64,000 nucleotides of DNA from Pseudomonas abietaniphila. Lineage in GTDB: Bacteria > Pseudomonadota > Gammaproteobacteria > Pseudomonadales > Pseudomonadaceae. Location of the stretch: NCBI RefSeq assembly GCF_039697315.1, contig NZ_CP155619.1, positions 6,014,001-6,078,000 on the forward strand, in the 5' to 3' direction. This document shows, one piece after another, positions 52,654 to 62,291 of this stretch (positions are counted from its first letter, which is position 1; each line of letters starts with the position of its first letter). Under the pieces are notes generated by a model. It did no database searches. It had not been told where the DNA came from and saw only the letters and a list, made by a program, of their open reading frames with translations. Both the position numbers and the translations under genes were made by a program.

Positions 52654-54176
52654 TGGGTTTATCCCGCAGCAAGCAAAAGGCTCCGGTCGCTCCGGCGACC
52701 ACGCTCTTCCTGTTCGGCGCCCATGGCGACCTGGTCAAACGGCTGTTGATGCCGGCGCTCTACAACCTGTTCCGTGACGGACTGGTTGGCGAGAACCTGC
52801 ACATCGTCGGCGTTGACCACAACACCGTCAGCGACGCCGATTTCGCCAAAAAGCTTGAGGACTTCATTCGTCAAGAGGCGGCCAACAAGGTCGCCCAAGG
52901 TGGAGAAGAGCCTTTGGACCCGGCGCTGTGGGGCAGCCTTGCCAAACGGATCACCTACATCACAGGCGATTTTCTCGACGATGGCACCTACTCAGACATC
53001 GACGCGAAGATCAAGAGCACCGGCACGCAAAATGCGGTGTTCTACCTGGCGACCGCGCCGCGTTTCTTCAGTGAAGTGACCAAACGGCTCGGCTCCTCGG
53101 GGCTGATGGTCGAGGGCGACGACTATTTCCGTCGCGTGGTGATCGAGAAACCGTTCGGCCACGACCTGCCCAGTGCAGTCGCGCTGAACAACTGCTTGCT
53201 GAAGGTGATGAGCGAGAAGCAGATCTACCGGATCGACCATTATCTGGGCAAAGAAACGGTTCAGAACATTCTGGTCAGCCGTTTCTCCAACGGCCTGTTC
53301 GAGTCGTTCTGGAACAATCACTACATCGATCATGTGCAGATCACTGCGGCTGAAACCGTGGGCGTCGAAACCCGCGGCAGTTTCTATGAAACCACCGGCG
53401 CGCTGCGGGACATGGTGCCCAATCACCTGTTCCAGCTGCTGGCCATGGTTGCCATGGAACCGCCGGCAGCCTTTGGCGCCGACGCGGTGCGGGGCGAGAA
53501 GGCCAAGGTGGTCGGTGCGATCCGGCCGTGGTCGGAGATGGAGGCATTGGCCAACTCGGTGCGCGGTCAGTACAGCGAGAGCACGGTCGGTGACAAGAGC
53601 GTGCCGGGCTACCGTCAGGAAGATCGGGTTGACCCTCAGAGCAACACGGAAACCTACGTGGCGCTCAAGGTCATGATCGACAACTGGCGCTGGGTCGGCG
53701 TGCCGTTCTATCTTCGCACCGGCAAGCGCATGAGTGTGCGGGATACCGAGATTGCGATCTGCTTCAAACCTGCGCCGTATGCCCAGTTCCGTGACACGGA
53801 CGTGGATCGGGTGGAACCTAACTTCCTCAAGATCCAGATCCAGCCTGACGAAGGCATGTGGTTCGACCTGCAGGCCAAAAAGCCGGGGCCAACCCTCGAC
53901 ATGCAGACCATCGAGCTGGGTTTCGCCTACAAGGACTTCTTCGAGATGCAGCCGTCGACCGGGTATGAAACCCTGATTTACGACTGTCTGACCGGAGACC
54001 AGACCCTGTTCCAGCGCGCCGACAACATCGAAAACGGCTGGCGTGCGGTGCAACGGTTCATTGATGCATGGGCCAAGGATCCGCACGTCGAGATGTATAA
54101 CGCCGGTGAAGACGGCCCGTCAGGCGCCGATGAACTGCTGGCGCGTGACGGTCGCAGTTGGCAGCGACTCGGATGA
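52653..54176 (+). CDS. zwf: Glucose-6-phosphate 1-dehydrogenase
   Basis: A 507-aa enzyme, first step of the oxidative pentose phosphate and Entner-Doudoroff routes. It has FGAHGDLVKRL at residues 21-31 (the usual form has GASGDLA) and the active-site RIDHYLGKE (193-201). It is coupled to gnd (TAATG) and overlaps the HAD gene (ATGA). The pairing with short-form Gnd suggests a secondary G6PDH locus rather than the one with pgl/eda; inference. Confidence 0.93.
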   Translation: MGLSRSKQKAPVAPATTLFLFGAHGDLVKRLLMPALYNLFRDGLVGENLHIVGVDHNTVSDADFAKKLEDFIRQEAANKVAQGGEEPLDPALWGSLAKRITYITGDFLDDGTYSDIDAKIKSTGTQNAVFYLATAPRFFSEVTKRLGSSGLMVEGDDYFRRVVIEKPFGHDLPSAVALNNCLLKVMSEKQIYRIDHYLGKETVQNILVSRFSNGLFESFWNNHYIDHVQITAAETVGVETRGSFYETTGALRDMVPNHLFQLLAMVAMEPPAAFGADAVRGEKAKVVGAIRPWSEMEALANSVRGQYSESTVGDKSVPGYRQEDRVDPQSNTETYVALKVMIDNWRWVGVPFYLRTGKRMSVRDTEIAICFKPAPYAQFRDTDVDRVEPNFLKIQIQPDEGMWFDLQAKKPGPTLDMQTIELGFAYKDFFEMQPSTGYETLIYDCLTGDQTLFQRADNIENGWRAVQRFIDAWAKDPHVEMYNAGEDGPSGADELLARDGRSWQRLG

Positions 54177-54988
54177 GTGATTCCACGCAACCCCTCCGTT
54201 TCCTGTTGTCGGACATCGATGGCACGTTGCTGCGGCCCGATCACAGCCTGAGTCAGGCCAACATCGACGCCGTGCGTCAATTGCGCGAATCCGGCATCCA
54301 TTTCACCATCGCCAGCAGCCGTCCACCGAGGGCCATGCGTCAGCAGATCGAAGCCTTGGGCATCGATCTGCCGACGGTGGCGTTCAACGGCGCCAACATC
54401 ATCAGGCCCGATGGCAGCCTGCTCAAGGCTCACCGTATTGCGCCCGAAGCGGCACGGACCAGCCTTGAGTTGTTCGCCGCAGAGCGGGTGTCGGTGTGGG
54501 TGTTCGCCGACGATCAGTGGCTGTTGCTCGACCCGCAAGGGGATTACGTCGAGCATGAGCGCAACACGCTGGGGTACGACTTTGTTCAGGTCGAGCATTT
54601 CGATGGCTACCTCGATCGCATCGACAAGATCGTTGCCGCCAGCAAGGATTTCGAGCTGCTCAAGCGGCTTGAAGTCCAGCTCAACCCGCTGATCGCGGAC
54701 ACGGCGCGTGCGGCCCGCTCGCAGTCCTATTACCTGGACGTCACCGCGCTCGATGCCAACAAAGGCACGGCGCTGGAAACCTTGTCCGAGGAATTGGGCG
54801 TGGCGCTGGCGCACACGGCGGCCATTGGTGATGCAGGAAACGATGTGGCGATGTTCCTGCGTGCCGGGTTGTCGATCGCGATGGGGCAGGCGGAAACGGC
54901 GGTCAAGAGCCAGGCCAACTACGTCACCGGCAGCAATGTCGAGGACGGACTGGCAACGGCCATCGAGCGCTACATCCTGCCGCGCTGA
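54173..54988 (+). CDS. Cof-type HAD-superfamily phosphatase
   Basis: A 271-aa HAD-IIB hydrolase. The catalytic Asp pair is D14 and D16 in LLSDIDGTLL, with SSRPPRAM and GDAGNDVAMF for the remaining motifs. Usual substrates are sugar phosphates or PLP. It starts within the zwf stop and could recycle a sugar phosphate of this pathway. Confidence 0.85.
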   Translation: MSDSTQPLRFLLSDIDGTLLRPDHSLSQANIDAVRQLRESGIHFTIASSRPPRAMRQQIEALGIDLPTVAFNGANIIRPDGSLLKAHRIAPEAARTSLELFAAERVSVWVFADDQWLLLDPQGDYVEHERNTLGYDFVQVEHFDGYLDRIDKIVAASKDFELLKRLEVQLNPLIADTARAARSQSYYLDVTALDANKGTALETLSEELGVALAHTAAIGDAGNDVAMFLRAGLSIAMGQAETAVKSQANYVTGSNVEDGLATAIERYILPR

Positions 54989-55182
54989 CGGCAGGCCCCG
55001 AATGACCTGTGGGCGTGAGGGTGCTCGCGAGGGCCGCCACGTTTCGCTGCCTGGCAGTGGAGCGTCGGCATTCATGATGACGCTCACGCCCGCCGGTTCT
55101 CCGGTTTCTTCGCGACCGAAGTCGTCGGCACAGCGGCTTGCTGTGACCGATGGTCGCGTACACCAAGAGGGAACATTGCCCC

Positions 55183-56997
55183 ATGGCTGTATTGATTGAA
55201 GAGTATGCGCTGCTCGGCAACTGCCGGACGGCGGCGCTGGTGGCCCGCGACGGGTCGCTGGACTGGTTGTGTTTTCCGCGTTTCGACGCACCTGCCTGCT
55301 TTGCAGCCCTGCTGGGCGACAGCGACAACGGTCGCTGGAAAATCGCGCCCACTGAGCCCGGATGCCAGTCACGGCGCAGCTATCGCGATGGCACGCTGAT
55401 TCTTGAAACCCTGTTCACCACCGACACCGGTCAGGCGATGCTGATCGACTTCATGCCGATGGAAACGGAGAGCAGCGTTGTACGCGTGGTGGTGGGGGTG
55501 ACGGGGACAGTCGATTTCACGATGGATCTGGCGATCCGTTTTGATTATGGCAGTACAGTGCCGTGGGTCGAAAAGCGAGACCCTCACACCATGACCGCCG
55601 TGGCAGGTCCCGAGATGCTGGTGCTGCGAACGCCTGCCGAACTGCACCCACTCGATCATCACACGGAAAGTCGTTTTACCGTCACGGCGGGGCAGCGCTT
55701 CGGTTTTGCGCTGGCGTGGCAAGCCTCCCATGAGCCGGTGCGCGAGTCGTTCGATATCGAGCAGGCGTTGAAGCAGACTGAGGCTTTCTGGCGAGAATTT
55801 TCGGATCGCTGCCCGGATGTCGGGCCATGGACTGATCAGGTGAAGCGCTCGCTGATTACCCTGAAGGCCATGACCTATGCGCCTACCGGCGGCATCGTCG
55901 CGGCGGTCACCACTTCATTGCCCGAACAACTGGGTGGTGAGCGCAATTGGGATTACCGGTTCTGCTGGTTGCGGGATGCGACCATGACGCTGCTGGCGTT
56001 CATGAACCTGGGCTACTACGAGGAGGCGACGGCCTGGCGCAACTGGCTGTTGCGGTCGGTGGCGGGGAACCCGGAGCAGGTTCAGATCATGTATGGCCTG
56101 GGCGGCGAGCGGCGTTTGCCGGAGTACCAGCTGCCATGGTTGAGTGGCTATGAAGGTTCGCGCCCGGTGCGGATCGGCAACGCGGCGGCCACGCAGATGC
56201 AACTGGACGTGTACGGGGAAGTGGCTGATGCCATGACTCAGGCCCTGAAAAGCGGCTTGCCCCGCCTGCCGCGCAGCACGGAAATCCAGAAAGTCATCAT
56301 GCCGTTCCTGGAGAACGTCTGGCACCTGCCGGATGCGGGTATCTGGGAAATTCGTTCCGAGCCTCGGCACTTTACTCACTCCAAGGTCATGGCGTGGGTT
56401 TCGTTTGATCGCAACGCCGGTGTGCTGGCGCAAAGTGATCATCCGGAAGAGCGCGAGCGAGGCCTGCATTACCGCAAGATCGCTGACGAAATCCATGCCG
56501 ACGTCTGCAGCAAAGGGTTTGATGCGCAACTGGGCAGCTTCGTGCAGACCTACGGTGGCAAGGAACTCGATGCCAGCCTGTTGCAGATCGCGCTGACCGG
56601 ATTCCTGCCAGTGGACGATCCTCGGGTCAGCGGCACCGTGGCGCAAATCGAGCGGTCGCTTATGCAGGATGGCTTGCTGCTGCGCTATGACAGTGAACGC
56701 AGCACCGATGGTGTGTCGGGCAGCGAAGGCACGTTCCTGGTCTGCTCGTTCTGGCTGGCGGATGTGTACGTGCTGCAGGGCCGCGATCAGGAGGCGAGCG
56801 ACTTGTTTGATCGACTGTGCGGTCTGTGCAATGACGTCGGCCTGCTCGCCGAACAGTACGACCCGCGCGCACGCCGCATGCTGGGCAACTTCCCGCAAGC
56901 GTTCAGCCATATCGGTATCATCAATACGGCGTTGAACCTGCATCGGGTGGTGTGCCCGGTCAAGACGCGGGCTGCGGCAGACGTCGTAACAACCTGA
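55183..56997 (+). CDS. GH15 glucoamylase/trehalase-like enzyme
   Basis: A 604-aa cytosolic protein with an N-terminal beta-sandwich domain (GNCRTAALVARDGSLDWLCFPRFD is typical of this group) and an (alpha/alpha)6 barrel, with NWDYRFCWLRDA in the catalytic region. Bacterial GH15 proteins hydrolyse alpha-glucans or trehalose; some are trehalases in actinobacteria. The setting near the pentose phosphate genes, and the glg/tre block 10 kb upstream, fit a role in releasing glucose for this route. ATG 55183 has AAGAGGGAA upstream. Confidence 0.85.
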   Translation: MAVLIEEYALLGNCRTAALVARDGSLDWLCFPRFDAPACFAALLGDSDNGRWKIAPTEPGCQSRRSYRDGTLILETLFTTDTGQAMLIDFMPMETESSVVRVVVGVTGTVDFTMDLAIRFDYGSTVPWVEKRDPHTMTAVAGPEMLVLRTPAELHPLDHHTESRFTVTAGQRFGFALAWQASHEPVRESFDIEQALKQTEAFWREFSDRCPDVGPWTDQVKRSLITLKAMTYAPTGGIVAAVTTSLPEQLGGERNWDYRFCWLRDATMTLLAFMNLGYYEEATAWRNWLLRSVAGNPEQVQIMYGLGGERRLPEYQLPWLSGYEGSRPVRIGNAAATQMQLDVYGEVADAMTQALKSGLPRLPRSTEIQKVIMPFLENVWHLPDAGIWEIRSEPRHFTHSKVMAWVSFDRNAGVLAQSDHPEERERGLHYRKIADEIHADVCSKGFDAQLGSFVQTYGGKELDASLLQIALTGFLPVDDPRVSGTVAQIERSLMQDGLLLRYDSERSTDGVSGSEGTFLVCSFWLADVYVLQGRDQEASDLFDRLCGLCNDVGLLAEQYDPRARRMLGNFPQAFSHIGIINTALNLHRVVCPVKTRAAADVVTT

Positions 56998-57036
56998 CGC
57001 GACGTCAGCCTGCAGACGTGAGCTTGCTCGCGACGT

Positions 57037-57720
57037 TCAACGCGCCTTGCGGAACGTAAAATTGATGCGCTGCTCACCCAGTTGCGGGTGCTCGGCCTGT
57101 CTGACCGGCATCACGCCGTGAAACCTCAGGCGGTCTTCGCCGCCCCAGACCACTACGTCGCCGTGAAACAGCGGCACCCGTTGAGTGGCGTCGGTGCGGG
57201 CCTGCCCGCCAAAAAGGAACATGGCCGGGATGCCGAGTGAAATCGACACCACCGGCCATTCATACCCAAGCTCGTCTTTGTCCTGATGCAACGACATTTT
57301 TGCGCCCGGAATGTAGCGGTTGATCAGGCAGGCGTCCGGGAGAAAATCGGCGAAACCCGCAGCGTCGGCGGCCGAGCGCGCCAGCTCAATGAACACCTCA
57401 GGCATCTCGGGCCAGGGCTGTCCTGTCTGTGGATCGATGCGGGTGTACTGATAGCCGCTGCGATCGGTGATCCAGCCAAACTGCCCGCAACTGCTCAGCC
57501 CCACCGACATCGTGTGGCCCCCGGGCGTGACCATGTTGCGGAAGGGCGCGCGGGTGAGCACTGACTCCAGAGCGGGCAGCAAGCGATCAATGAAGGGCAG
57601 GGCGAAGCCGCGAAACACAAAGGAGCGAGGGCCTATTTGTTCGGACGCCGAAGGTTGCGGCGTGTCGTCGTCGGCAAACAGGTCGAGGGTAGCGGGTGTC
57701 GTGCCTTTGCGTTGCATCAT
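57037..57720 (-). CDS. alkB: AlkB-type DNA demethylase
   Basis: A 227-aa Fe(II)/2-oxoglutarate dioxygenase that repairs N1-methyladenine and N3-methylcytosine. The Fe ligands are H145 and D147 (LHQDKDE) and H201 (RFHGV); R218 in QRINFTF binds 2-oxoglutarate. Length is close to E. coli AlkB (216). Confidence 0.93.
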   Translation of the reverse strand: MMQRKGTTPATLDLFADDDTPQPSASEQIGPRSFVFRGFALPFIDRLLPALESVLTRAPFRNMVTPGGHTMSVGLSSCGQFGWITDRSGYQYTRIDPQTGQPWPEMPEVFIELARSAADAAGFADFLPDACLINRYIPGAKMSLHQDKDELGYEWPVVSISLGIPAMFLFGGQARTDATQRVPLFHGDVVVWGGEDRLRFHGVMPVRQAEHPQLGEQRINFTFRKAR

Positions 57721-57746
57721 CGCGGCGTTACCGGTTGCAGAGAGTG

Positions 57747-57926
57747 TCAGAGTGCCTTGCTGACTTTGACATCGCTGATCACATCATCGCTGCCGCTGTG
57801 CATTTTTTGCAGCGCAGCCAGGGCTTCTTCGGCAGAAGGCGATTGCAACAGAGCAAACTCGAAGCGGCGTTCACCATTGAGCTTGTAGCTGATGGCATAT
57901 TTGACGACAGGGGCAGATGCAGTCAC
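57747..57926 (-). CDS. Small conserved protein (59 aa), GTG start
   Basis: A 59-residue frame with AAGGAA upstream of a GTG start at 57926. It reads MTASAPVVKYAISYKLNGER and continues with RFEFALLQSPSAEEALAALQ; the strand-helix pattern suggests a small alpha/beta fold. It is too short for many gene callers. It lies between the DUF1883 gene and alkB on the same strand. I do not recognise it. Confidence 0.65.
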   Translation of the reverse strand: MTASAPVVKYAISYKLNGERRFEFALLQSPSAEEALAALQKMHSGSDDVISDVKVSKAL

Positions 57927-58006
57927 GTTGTGTTCCTTGAAAAGCGGATGGAGGAGCGTGCAGCGACAAAGCTTTCACGCCTTGCGGTGTTTAATGCACA
58001 CGACGA

Positions 58007-58312
58007 TCAGCTCAGGCGCGATGAAGTACGGCGTACGATTTTGATCGAATGCGTGAACGTCGTTTTGCGACCGCCGTTTGTGTCCAGCTTGCGCCCGGCG
58101 GTATCGATGGTGATGTTCCAGAAGCCGGTGCTGGGCACCGCGATCTTGGCCGGGAAGCGATCAAATGCGCCGCCGTGATAGGTATGGCGCCCGCCGTTTT
58201 TGAAACTGCGGAAATTCGCGTCGCTCATCAGGCGTATGTTGCAGAGCTGGGAGCACTCGATGACGACCATGTCGTCTTCGTTGAGGTGCTCGCGCTGGTG
58301 TACGAATTTCAT
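58007..58312 (-). CDS. DUF1883-type small protein
   Basis: A 101-aa beta-rich protein that starts MKFVHQREHLNEDDMVVIEC and contains SFKNGGRHTYHGGAFDRFP, as in DUF1883. GGAGAC precedes ATG 58312. Members are often found as single domains or fused to TIR or other effector domains; function unknown. Confidence 0.75.
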   Translation of the reverse strand: MKFVHQREHLNEDDMVVIECSQLCNIRLMSDANFRSFKNGGRHTYHGGAFDRFPAKIAVPSTGFWNITIDTAGRKLDTNGGRKTTFTHSIKIVRRTSSRLS

Positions 58313-58481
58313 GGGTGTCTCCGGAGACAGGGCATTCTCGAAAACCCGAAACGATAGCACGGTGCGCGCTGGCATTGTTCGCAGGCGCATTGTTATCGTG
58401 GGATTAGCGGCAAAAAAAGTGAGACGAGCACGGACTTTATCGAGCTCCGGCTTGTCGTAGCACCTTTACTGGAGGGATTGT

Positions 58482-58838
58482 ATGAAACTGGCTGTTGTTG
58501 TTCTGGCCCTGGCGATGACCGGTTGTGCTTCGGTGGCAGATATCGAGCACACGCCACCGACCATGAGTGTGATGTCGGGCAAGAACCCTCAGGAATACTC
58601 CGAGTGCTTCATCGCAAGAATCAGTGACAGTCGCAAGCCTCCGCAGATCGAGGCCCATCACGAGGGATTGCGCATCATCGTCCCGCAGAAATTCTCCAGC
58701 GAGACGCCGACCGCGATTGTGGATGTCGAGAAACGCTCAGGGGGCAGTTCAATCAAGCTGTTCGAAAGCGGTGGCAACAACCCGCTCAGGCCCAAGGATA
58801 TACAGCACGCGGTGACCGCCTGCATTTCAGGGGCATGA
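58482..58838 (+). CDS. Hypothetical lipoprotein (118 aa)
   Basis: Lipoprotein signal MKLAVVVLALAMTGC (Cys15), then a compact mature domain with two further Cys (SECFIAR and TACISGA) that may form a disulfide. GGAGGG upstream. The family is unknown to me. Confidence 0.75.
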   Translation: MKLAVVVLALAMTGCASVADIEHTPPTMSVMSGKNPQEYSECFIARISDSRKPPQIEAHHEGLRIIVPQKFSSETPTAIVDVEKRSGGSSIKLFESGGNNPLRPKDIQHAVTACISGA

Positions 58839-58871
58839 TGCCCCTTGGATTGACTGCTCGATCAGCTCAGG

Positions 58872-59153
58872 CTATTTGCACACCACGAGGACGGTGCGCG
58901 TCTTGTAGTTGCCGACATCGACACCCAGCGTCCTGTCGGCGTCTTTGGGTTGCGGCGTGCCGTTGGTGCTGACGATGTTGTAGCCAGTTCCCGCGCATGA
59001 GGCATCGGCCTTTTCATAACAGGCGGCCCAGGACATGGCTTCGCCGGAGCAGTCGATGCTCAGGGCTTGTTTGCCGTCTTTGAGGTAGGTGTCTTGTGCA
59101 GTTGCGCAGCCGGTCAGGCCCAGTACAACAAGGATGGACAGGTTCTTGATCAT
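58872..59153 (-). CDS. Hypothetical lipoprotein (93 aa)
   Basis: Lipoprotein signal MIKNLSILVVLGLTGC (Cys16), mature part with five further Cys (DCSGEA, AACYE, SCAGTG, VVCK), so probably disulfide-rich. It lies convergent with the other small lipoprotein gene. No family recognised. Confidence 0.72.
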   Translation of the reverse strand: MIKNLSILVVLGLTGCATAQDTYLKDGKQALSIDCSGEAMSWAACYEKADASCAGTGYNIVSTNGTPQPKDADRTLGVDVGNYKTRTVLVVCK

Positions 59154-59257
59154 TTCTAATGCTTCGCGATGAGGGCCGGGTTCAATAAACAGCTTTTGTG
59201 AGACTGACAGGCTGTGCCATCGTTCCGGCATCATCCAAACAAATTTTCATGCTTGAA

Positions 59258-59291
59258 CGCCGCTCAGGCCTGCTTGCGTGGCCTGAGCGGC
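59258..59291 (-). terminator. Hairpin downstream of the 59-aa gene
   Basis: Perfect 11-bp stem CCGCTCAGGCC / GGCCTGAGCGG (59260-59270, 59280-59290), loop 9 nt. It lies 15 bp after the minus-strand stop but has no adjacent T-run. Confidence 0.5.
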
Positions 59292-59305
59292 AGGCCGCAA
59301 GCAAA

Positions 59306-59485
59306 CTATTTGTCGCTGCGACGACGCGGAGCAGGTGTGTCCTCGAACACGGCGGCGACTTCCACAGCGCTGCTTTCGCTGTCGAAGGGGCCCGCGACGG
59401 CTTCCTGGTCGTGGCCGACAAGCCACCATTTGCCATCCTGCAGTTTCTTGATCTGGTACCCGTTTACAGTTTTGACTTCCGACAT
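59306..59485 (-). CDS. Small conserved protein (59 aa)
   Basis: A 59-residue frame starting MSEVKTVNGYQIKKLQDGKW, then WLVGHDQEAVAGPF; it has a beta-rich start and a basic end (PRRRSDK). A GAGATGG site is upstream of ATG 59485. The sequence looks protein-like and ends cleanly just before a hairpin. Unknown family. Confidence 0.6.
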   Translation of the reverse strand: MSEVKTVNGYQIKKLQDGKWWLVGHDQEAVAGPFDSESSAVEVAAVFEDTPAPRRRSDK

Positions 59486-59844
59486 CGATCCATCTCGATT
59501 AGTGATTCAGGCCGTCATGATACGGTGCAATGGCATTATTTTCCTACGCAAACCAGCGAAGCGGGCTACGCTTGATCCTGTCATGAGGCGGTGGTTTTGA
59601 GGGGGATGGATGCCCTCATGCGAATGACAGGACGGACATCGAACGACCCTTCAACGGTAAAACGTTTGCGAGCAGCCATTGGCTGTTTGTTGATGTTCGG
59701 TGGTCGTAATATCCGGAAAGGTGCGGAACTATCTTCGCAACTATTCCTCTACCATGGCAGCGAACGGCCAGTGGCAGGCATTGTAACGTGATCGCCGCCT
59801 GATTAGACTGCGCCGCAACACCCCCAGCCCCATCAAGGACTTAT
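59486..59844. other. Intergenic region before galU, no gene supported
   Basis: It holds the galU promoter; AAGGA at 59835-59839 is its ribosome-binding site. A 66-codon frame at 59591-59791 lacks a ribosome-binding site and protein character. Confidence 0.5.
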
Positions 59845-60687
59845 ATGATCAAGAAATGCTTGTTCCCTGCAGCCGGTTACGGCACTCGCTTTTTGCCAGC
59901 GACCAAAGCCATGCCTAAAGAGATGCTGGCAGTTGTCAACAAGCCACTGATCCAGTACGGCGTGGAAGAAGCACTTGCTGCGGGTTTGAATGAAATTTCC
60001 ATCGTCACCGGTCGCGGCAAGCGCGCGCTGGAAGACCATTTCGACATCAGCTATGAACTGGAACACCAGATCAAAGGCACCGACAAAGAAAAATACCTGG
60101 TCGGTATCCGTCGTCTGATCGACGAGTGCAGCTTTTCCTACACTCGTCAGACCGAAATGAAAGGCCTGGGTCACGCAATCCTCAGCGGCCGCCCGCTGAT
60201 CGGCAACGAGCCGTTCGCCGTGGTGTTGGCGGACGACCTGTGTGTGAACCTGGAAGGCGAAGGCGTTCTGGCCCAGATGGTCAAGCTGCACAAGCAATAC
60301 AAGTGCTCGATCGTCGCGATCCAGGAAGTCGACCCGAACGAAACCAACAAGTACGGTGTGATCGCCGGTGAAGAGATCAAGCCAGGTCTGTTCCGTGTGA
60401 CTGATATGGTCGAGAAGCCAAAGCCGGAAGACGCACCGTCGAACCTGGCGATCATTGGTCGCTACATCCTGACACCAGACATTTTCGAAAAAATCGAAAA
60501 CACCGAGCCGGGCAAGGGTGGCGAAATCCAGATCACCGACGCCTTGATGAAACAGGCGGCTGAAGGCAACGTGCTGGCTTACAAATTCAAAGGCCAGCGT
60601 TTCGACTGCGGCGGCGCTGAAGGCTACGTTGAAGCGACCAATTTCTGCTTCGAGCACTTCTACAAGACCGGCAAATCCACTCAGTGA
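59845..60687 (+). CDS. galU: UTP-glucose-1-phosphate uridylyltransferase
   Basis: A 280-aa nucleotidyltransferase that makes UDP-glucose for LPS, exopolysaccharide and glucan pathways. The GYGTRFLPATKAMPKEM start and VNKPLIQYGVEEA are family signatures; ADDLCVN binds metal and UTP. Length matches Pseudomonas GalU (279). A UUCG-loop terminator follows. Confidence 0.95.
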   Translation: MIKKCLFPAAGYGTRFLPATKAMPKEMLAVVNKPLIQYGVEEALAAGLNEISIVTGRGKRALEDHFDISYELEHQIKGTDKEKYLVGIRRLIDECSFSYTRQTEMKGLGHAILSGRPLIGNEPFAVVLADDLCVNLEGEGVLAQMVKLHKQYKCSIVAIQEVDPNETNKYGVIAGEEIKPGLFRVTDMVEKPKPEDAPSNLAIIGRYILTPDIFEKIENTEPGKGGEIQITDALMKQAAEGNVLAYKFKGQRFDCGGAEGYVEATNFCFEHFYKTGKSTQ

Positions 60688-60727
60688 TTTGGCAGTGTCG
60701 GTGATTTGACCGACAGCTGTACTGCAA

Positions 60728-60758
60728 ACAAGGCCACCTTCGGGTGGCTTTGTCGTTT
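60728..60758 (+). terminator. Intrinsic terminator of galU
   Basis: AAGGCCACC-TTCG-GGTGGCTTT (60730-60751) with a stable UUCG tetraloop, then GTCGTTTCT. One G-U pair in the stem. Confidence 0.85.
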
Positions 60759-60824
60759 CTGTCCTACAGACCTTGCCGAGCGCGCTGGAGCGGTTATGCT
60801 AGCCCTCCTGCCTAGGAGAAAGAA

Positions 60825-62180
60825 ATGAGCTACGACTTCGACCTGTTTGTGATCGGCGCCGGTTCCGGTGGTGTTCGCGCTGCACGTTTTTCCGCAGGCT
60901 TCGGTGCCCGTGTGGCGGTCGCCGAAAGCCGTTATCTGGGGGGGACGTGTGTCAACGTCGGTTGTGTGCCGAAGAAGTTGCTGGTCTACGGTGCGCATTT
61001 CTCCGAAGACTTCGAACAGGCCAAGGGGTTTGGCTGGACCAGCGGTGAGGCCGAGTTCGATTGGCCGACCCTGATCGCCAACAAGAATCACGAAATCCAT
61101 CGCCTGAATGGTGTGTATCGCAATCTGCTGGCCAACAGCGGCGTGACCCTGATGGAAGGGCATGCGAAGTTGCGCGGCCCGCACGAAGTCGAAATCAACG
61201 GCCAGGTCCACACCGCCGAACACATCATGATCGCGACCGGTGGCTGGCCGCAGACGCCGGATATCCCAGGCCGCGAACACGCCATTACCTCCAACGAAGT
61301 GTTTTTCCTCGAACAGATGCCCAAGCGTGTCGTGGTGGTGGGCGGTGGTTACATTGCCGTTGAATTTGCCTCGATCTTCAATGGTCTCGGCGCCGACGTC
61401 ACGCTGATGTACCGCGGTGAATTGTTCCTGCGCGGTTTTGACGGCAGTGTGCGCACGCACCTGCACGAGGAGCTGGCCAAACGCGGCATGGACATCTGCT
61501 TCAAGACCGAAATCGATGCAATCGAGAAGCTTGCGGACGGCACCTTGCAGCTGACGCTGAACGACGGCAGCAGCTTCAATACCGATTGCGTGTTCTATGC
61601 CACCGGACGCCGTCCGATGCTGGACAACCTCGGCATGGAAACCGTCAACGTCGAGCTCGACGACAAAGGCTTCGTCAAGGTCGATGAGCATTATCAGACC
61701 ACTGAGCCGTCGATCATCGCGGTAGGCGACGTGATTGGCCGGGTTCAGCTGACACCGGTCGCGCTGGCAGAGGGCATGGCGGTCGCTAGACGTCTATTCA
61801 AGCCTGAACAGTACCGTGCCGTGGATTACAACCACATCCCCACCGCAGTGTTCAGCCTGCCCAACATTGGCACCGTCGGGCTCACCGAGGAAGAGGCTAA
61901 AAAAGCGGGCCACGAGGTGCAGGTTTTCGAAAGCCGTTTCAGGCCCATGAAGCTGTCGCTCACGAGCAATCAAGAGCGCACGCTGATGAAACTGGTGGTC
62001 GACACCCAGACCGATCGCGTACTGGGTTGCCACATGGTCGGCCCGGATGCCGGTGAGATCATCCAGAGCCTGGCGATTGCGCTCAAGGCTGGCGCGACCA
62101 AGCAGATTTTCGACGACACCATTGGCGTTCATCCGACGGCGGCCGAAGAGTTCGTCACCATGCGTACCGCGACACGCTGA
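60825..62180 (+). CDS. gor: Glutathione-disulfide reductase
   Basis: A 451-aa FAD enzyme that reduces GSSG with NADPH. The FAD motif is [12 protein letters not shown], the redox-active disulfide is C42/C47 in [11 protein letters not shown], and the C-terminal [11 protein letters not shown] carries the catalytic His. Length matches E. coli Gor (450). Confidence 0.95.
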   Translation: MSYDFDLFVIGAGSGGVRAARFSAGFGARVAVAESRYLGGTCVNVGCVPKKLLVYGAHFSEDFEQAKGFGWTSGEAEFDWPTLIANKNHEIHRLNGVYRNLLANSGVTLMEGHAKLRGPHEVEINGQVHTAEHIMIATGGWPQTPDIPGREHAITSNEVFFLEQMPKRVVVVGGGYIAVEFASIFNGLGADVTLMYRGELFLRGFDGSVRTHLHEELAKRGMDICFKTEIDAIEKLADGTLQLTLNDGSSFNTDCVFYATGRRPMLDNLGMETVNVELDDKGFVKVDEHYQTTEPSIIAVGDVIGRVQLTPVALAEGMAVARRLFKPEQYRAVDYNHIPTAVFSLPNIGTVGLTEEEAKKAGHEVQVFESRFRPMKLSLTSNQERTLMKLVVDTQTDRVLGCHMVGPDAGEIIQSLAIALKAGATKQIFDDTIGVHPTAAEEFVTMRTATR

Positions 62181-62291
62181 CACCGGGCGTCATTGCGCCG
62201 ATGTCGCCCGGCCTCATGGATGAGGACCGGTTGAGCACTTGTTTCTGAAGGACGGACCCACTTTTTGACCAGCAAGAGTTTTTCGGCATCC

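Noticed and set aside
59591..59791. 66-codon frame upstream of galU
   Set aside because: No ribosome-binding site and no protein-like pattern; region is better explained as promoter.
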